Shown here piece by piece: positions 60,230-64,000 of a stretch of 64,000 bases of DNA. Position 1 is the stretch's first letter; each line of letters opens with the position of its first letter. The stretch covers positions 30,085,227 through 30,149,226 of the forward strand of contig JAOANR010000003.1 in assembly GCA_030278955.1 (NCBI GenBank), read 5' to 3'. The notes beneath the pieces were generated by a model, which was not told the DNA's origin, searched no databases, and saw nothing but the letters and a program-made list of their open reading frames with translations. The translations under genes and the position numbers were made by a program. This stretch comes from Hygrophila difformis (lineage: Eukaryota > Streptophyta > Magnoliopsida > Lamiales > Acanthaceae).

Positions 60230-60810
60230 AAGTCCTATTGTTTCGATGCTGTGTAAATTGTTTAAGTGCAGGGTTGACATGTTTGTGAAGTTAGATCATG
60301 GGTGGAAATTTGATCCTTGTCATGAGAATACTAATGTATAGGCGATCTAGAGAGTGAGCATTATTGAAGAGAATTGGAGAGGCCGTGCTGTTATTGCGGT
60401 TTCAATAATCCAGAGTTTAGCAGTGGGTCTTGTATCGAACGACATTTGGAACGACAATGCATATGCCATTCTTGAGAATTCATGCCCTCGCCGTTGCTTT
60501 ATGAAGTCGAAGGTGCTGATGCCGACGCCCCTATGCTGAGGACGATGCCATTCTTGATACGGATGAAATCCCGAATAGGTGGATGCTGATGATATATGAC
60601 GCTGCAACAGGTTGGGTTTGAGTAAGATGGGTCTATTCTGTTATCCGACTTTGTTTCATTCTCCAACATTATTTCAGGAAGTGTACTGATGTTGCTAGTA
60701 CAACGCCTTCCCTTCTTTTTGGACTTGCCTTGTACTGTTCTGTTGTCATGGTGTAAAACTTTTGGTTATCTAATGGACTATATTACTCTTTTCCTCAAAA
60801 AAAAAAAAAG
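60230..60810 (+). other. Poly(A)-ended stretch, possible truncated LINE or retropseudogene
   Basis: Richer in G and C than its surroundings and ending in a run of 13 A after TCTTTTCCTCA. Short frames in both strands are broken, and no domain is recognised. The A tail suggests a retroposed origin; no target duplication was found. Confidence 0.35.
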
Positions 60811-60895
60811 AAGTCGGGTGGGAAATCAAATCCAACTTTATAGTTGAAATTTGCTGGTGGTTTAAAAAATGAATTTTAAATTCTTCTATTTAATA

Positions 60896-61152
60896 CTTCC
60901 TCCGTATTTGAATAATATTAACGTTTGCATAGTAAACACTATTCATTTAATAATTTTGATTCGATCTTTTCATATAGTTACATAAGATAAAATATAGTCA
61001 AGTCAGATCTTGTTAGATTCGTCTAATCACGTAGTTTTATATATTAAAGTTTTATAATTTAATTTTATAAAATTTAAAATATTACTCTTTAGAAATGTAT
61101 ATTGGATTGCGTGAAAACAAGAAATGTTAAATTTTTTTGAATATGGATGGAG
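60896..61152. mobile_element. Stowaway-like MITE (257 bp)
   Basis: The left end is CTTCCTCCGTATTTGAATAATA and the right end, reversed, is CTCCATCCATATTCAAAAAAAT, giving clear terminal inverted repeats with TA on both sides. Same family and same length as the copy at 45711-45967. Confidence 0.85.
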
Positions 61153-61248
61153 TAGTTACTTACTTTAAAACAATCATAATTATATATTAAATGAATGACA
61201 TGAATTTTAGATTCATTCTTAAACTCCCCCAATTAATCCAAATATGTT

Positions 61249-61388
61249 GGGATGTGGACCTGCTCATTTGGTCAAGTCCATTGACTCCTAACCTGGGTTC
61301 GAATCCCCACCAGGTGCCTTATCCATCCCCCTTCCCCTTTGTAATTTTTGTGGCATGTCTCCCACCATTCATTAACCTGTGTAGGTTG

Positions 61389-61390
<2 letters not shown>
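61249..61390 (+). mobile_element. tRNA-derived SINE
   Basis: GGGATGTGGACCTGCTCATTTGGTC at the start, a good B-box GGGTTCGAATCCCC, then the family words TGTAATTTTTGTGGCATG and CTCCCACCA. Instead of an A tail it runs into a TA microsatellite. Confidence 0.7.

Positions 61391-61423
<33 letters not shown>
61391..61423. repeat. TA microsatellite between two opposed SINEs
   Basis: About 16 TA units separate the plus-strand SINE from an inverted SINE tail. Confidence 0.9.
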
Positions 61424-61427
<4 letters not shown>

Positions 61428-61439
61428 ATGATTATGATC

Positions 61440-61556
61440 ATTTATTTTTTATTTTTTTTGGATGAGCCATTGAAGGTCTGGAACGGGGTGGTGGGAGCCC
61501 ATGCCACACAATTACAAAGGGGAATAAAAGGGAGGGATAGGGGGTTGGTGGGAATC
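61440..61556 (-). mobile_element. SINE 3' part, inverted
   Basis: The reverse complement reads CTCCCTTTTATTCCCC, TTTGTAATTGTGTGGCATGG, GCTCCCACCACCCC, then TCATCCAAAAAAAA, the 3' half of the SINE family above. A further inverted tail of the same kind lies at about 61719-61765. Confidence 0.65.
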
Positions 61557-62022
61557 GTGTAAAATGTGATGGACTCTAAATCCTTGTTTGGTTCAAAGAT
61601 AATTTTACAATTAGAATTTTAAATGACTTTTAGGATCGTGTATGAATTTTATTAAAAAAAATACTTCTATTTCAAAACCTAATGTAATTCATAAAACAAT
61701 TAAAAAAAATGAATAATGTTTTTTTTTTTTTTTTTTTGCTAGACACCCAATGAAGGCTTGGAAAAGGAAAAAAAGAATATATAATGTTGATCAATGAAAT
61801 GGGGCGTAAAAATTAAGGGTACCGCATATGAAGACAATAAATTCCAACCATTGATTTAAATCTGACGGCTATAAATCAAAATGGGTATAATTGTAAAACA
61901 TACCAAACCAAGATTATTTCCTAATCTATGGTGATTCATATCTAATTCAAAATACTTTCCTGTAATCAAAATATTTTTCTTTAATGACTGAAAAAACTTC
62001 CTTATTTAATAATTTAAGAAAT

Positions 62023-62178
62023 CAACATCAGTTGGCTTGAGTGGATGGGAGCTCTAGTCGCTTAAGCAAGGTCTCGGGGTCGAGCCTTGTGTATGCAAAA
62101 AACTACTTTGGGAGAGACGCTCTAATTGCCCCTTAATTGGGTCCAATGTGGCATAGGGATACCCGATTTCACCAAAAA
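62023..62178 (+). mobile_element. Second-family SINE with 15-bp TSD
   Basis: It starts CAACATCAGTTGGCTTGAGTGG (A-box GGCTTGAGTGG), has a B-box GTCTCGGGGTCGAGCCTTG, and ends ATACCCGATTTCACCAAAAAAA. The flanks AATAATTTAAGAAAT and AATAATTTAAAAAAT (14 of 15 equal) look like a target duplication. Confidence 0.7.
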
Positions 62179-62287
62179 AATAATTTAAAAAATATTCAGC
62201 GACTTAGCATTAAATAATCTCATCAATTGCAGCATAAGCACTCATCGACATTATAAAGTGAATCCAGCATATTTTTCTTTAATAAAT

Positions 62288-62812
62288 ATCACTGAGCATC
62301 AAACAATCTTTTGCTATATCTACAACATTATTTCGCTAAATTAGGTTTTATGTGTCGCTGATTTTGTAATATTACTTTGCTGAATTAGGTTTGATGTGTC
62401 GCTGACTCTACCACTATATGTCGCTGAATTAGGTTTGATTCCGACTCCAAACAAGCAAAAGATGTCGCTGACATGAGACTATAAATTCGATGAAATACAA
62501 CTATCAAGTCGCTGATTTTCTTCAAGATTATCTATTTTTAGTAGTAGTAATGATTATATTTATTTTTTCCGTGAATGTTGGCAAATTTATTTTTATTTTT
62601 AATAAGTAATCATTATATTTCTTCTTTGTCGAAATACGGCAATGTAGGCTCGTCGAGTCGCTGAATATTGCTTATAGAGTCGCTGAAATACCTATAATAT
62701 ATCGATGAGACCAGTATAAATATGTCGCTGAAAATATAGTGTAAGCGTTGCTGAATTCACCATACAATGTCGCTGAATTTCCTATACAATGTCGCTGACA
62801 TTGGCACATATG
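62288..62812. repeat. Degenerate 22-bp phased array, GTCGCTGA sense
   Basis: GTCGCTGA or a near variant occurs at 62332, 62354, 62376, 62398, 62420, 62464, 62486, 62508, 62657, 62679, 62701, 62724, 62746, 62769 and 62791. Spacing is 22 (or 23) bases within two blocks separated by about 130 bp. The best units read GTCGCTGAATTTCCTATACAAT. No ORF runs through it. Confidence 0.85.
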
Positions 62813-63250
62813 TTTATTTTTAGTAAATAAAACCTATTTTTAGTAAATAATCATGACGGTTATTTTTTGTCTCACACCCACATGAATATCTAGTTTCGTA
62901 TAATTACTAATTTACCCATTAATTTAATCATGTCCATCTATTCATATAACAAGTCAACGACTCAATCCTCTTGTCTGTACCGTACCGCCGAATTCAATCC
63001 GCACCATAACATGTGCGAAAAATTAATTAGGCAACCATATCTATATTATGGCTTTGGTTAGGGTGCTCAGACCCATGTCTTTTGATGTACTGTGGCACAT
63101 CCAAGCCATTGATGAAATATTGAAATCAATGGCTAAGATTAATACAAAGGGTACTATTGTAATTTCAATAAGATCCAAATAATCTCTATTCATTTTTCTC
63201 AATTCTCATGCTCATACTTCTCTCTCCCTCATAATCTACTTTTTCTTTTG
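62813..63250. other. Spacer between the array and the hairpins
   Basis: No gene. 63103-63210 (CCATTGATG...GGGTACTATTGTAATTT) loosely resembles 61842-61975 (CCATTGATTT...GGGTATAATTGTAA) in the same orientation, so the whole region may belong to one composite element. Confidence 0.4.
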
Positions 63251-63253
63251 GAA

Positions 63254-63592
63254 TTTCTAAAATTTGATACGAAATTTAGATTACTTGTATCGATTAGGTA
63301 AATTTTCATATAAAGAACGCCAAAATACGAGTTCGTTTGAGAAAGTTAGAGTCATTTGAAGTTAATTACAATTTTAAAAAACGTAGCATTTACATTCCAG
63401 CGACGGTGGCTTTGCAATTCAGCGACGGGAGCTTTACAATTCAGCGACATAGCCTATACAACATAGTTTTTATGACAAACTTCAAATGGCTCTAACTTTT
63501 TCAAATGAGCTCGGATTTGGACGTTCTTTATATGAAAATCTATCTACTCAACACAAGGAATTTAAATATCCTACCAAAATTTAGAAAGTCTA
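63254..63592. repeat. Long imperfect hairpin 1 with 22-bp repeat loop
   Basis: The left arm at 63254-63372 and right arm at 63475-63592 are reverse complements over about 115 bp (for example TTTTCATATAAAGAACG against CGTTCTTTATATGAAAA). The loop holds AGCGAC at 63399, 63421 and 63443, the 22-bp motif in the opposite orientation. Confidence 0.85.
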
Positions 63593-63670
63593 ACCAGATA
63601 AATATTATATTTTTAAAATAACGAGAATAAGATATCATTTCCTTTGAAAATATGGTATTTATCAATTTAT

Positions 63671-64000
63671 AATTTCAAAATTTTGATAGGAAATTTAAAT
63701 TCTTTGCATCGAGTAGATAGATTTTCATATAAAGAATGTGAAAATCCGAGTTTATTTGAGAAAATTAGAGTCATTTGAAGTTCATTGCGATTTTCAGAAA
63801 CACAGCCTTTACATTTCAGCGACGGTGGCTATGTAATTCAGCGACGGAGGCGTTATAATTTAGCGATATAGCCTATGCATTTCAGCGACGTAGCCAATAC
63901 AACAAAATTTATGTGACAAACTTCAAATGGCTTTAACTTTCTCAAATGACCTCCGATTTGGACGTTCTTTTTATGAAAATCTATCTACTCAATGCAAGGA
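63671..64000. repeat. Long imperfect hairpin 2, cut by window end
   Basis: A diverged direct copy of hairpin 1. The left arm is at 63671-63790 and the right arm starts at about 63914. The loop has AGCGAC or AGCGAT at 63818, 63840, 63862 and 63884, again 22 bases apart. The right arm is incomplete because the window ends. Confidence 0.8.

Noticed and set aside
60354..60607. Overlapping 61- and 86-codon frames in opposite strands
   Set aside because: Short, no domain, and lying in a poly(A)-ended stretch that looks retroposed.
61305..61320. B-box-like GGTTCGAATCC as a tRNA gene
   Set aside because: No cloverleaf can be completed; the context is a SINE.

Overview
The window is nuclear DNA from a flowering plant. 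The evidence is nested multi-kilobase LTR retrotransposons of the chromodomain Ty3/gypsy type with initiator-Met tRNA primer sites, a 20-exon plant-type MORC ATPase gene, a plant L1-type LINE, Stowaway-like MITEs and tRNA-derived SINEs. The general look suggests a eudicot; I cannot name the species. No bacterial, organellar, CRISPR or rRNA feature is present.

Layout. 1-4759: end of an LTR, a patch of unique sequence, a second LTR fragment in the other orientation, and a possible first exon of a small MGN-starting protein. 4760-27104: a three-level nest. A solo LTR (D, TSD TTTGC) was split by a complete minus-strand Ty3/gypsy element (C, 5388-24651, TSD CCCTT). C carries an intact 1558-codon gag-pol frame, and its 5' LTR was split by a plus-strand gag-only element (B, 14579-22724, TSD CCTAT). 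27105-29331: AT-rich decayed repeats. 29332-40589: a fourth, older minus-strand element (A, TSD TACAT) whose gag-pol has two in-frame stops and whose 3' junction is rearranged. 40590-42324: more of the AT-rich repeat domain. 42629-52286: the only convincing cellular gene, a MORC4/7-type GHKL ATPase of 818 residues. 52965-58544: a nearly full-length LINE on the opposite strand with a 16-bp TSD. 58561-64000: gene-free DNA with SINEs, a MITE and a 22-bp-phased repeat array that reappears inverted inside long hairpins at the right edge.

The retroelements seem to form one interacting family. A, B and C share the primer site, related gag, a polypurine tract (PPT1) just behind the end of pol, and related LTR modules. 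C could in principle supply pol to B, which retains only gag. B's LTR is about 241 bp longer because it begins at PPT1 instead of the downstream PPT2, so a change of plus-strand priming site probably built it. A and C both carry a small coiled-coil/acidic ORF between the primer site and gag that B lacks. MORC proteins silence such elements in Arabidopsis; here the MORC gene is bordered by an AT-rich, retrotransposon-bearing block on one side and a LINE on the other. The family links are read from sequence; the interactions are inference.
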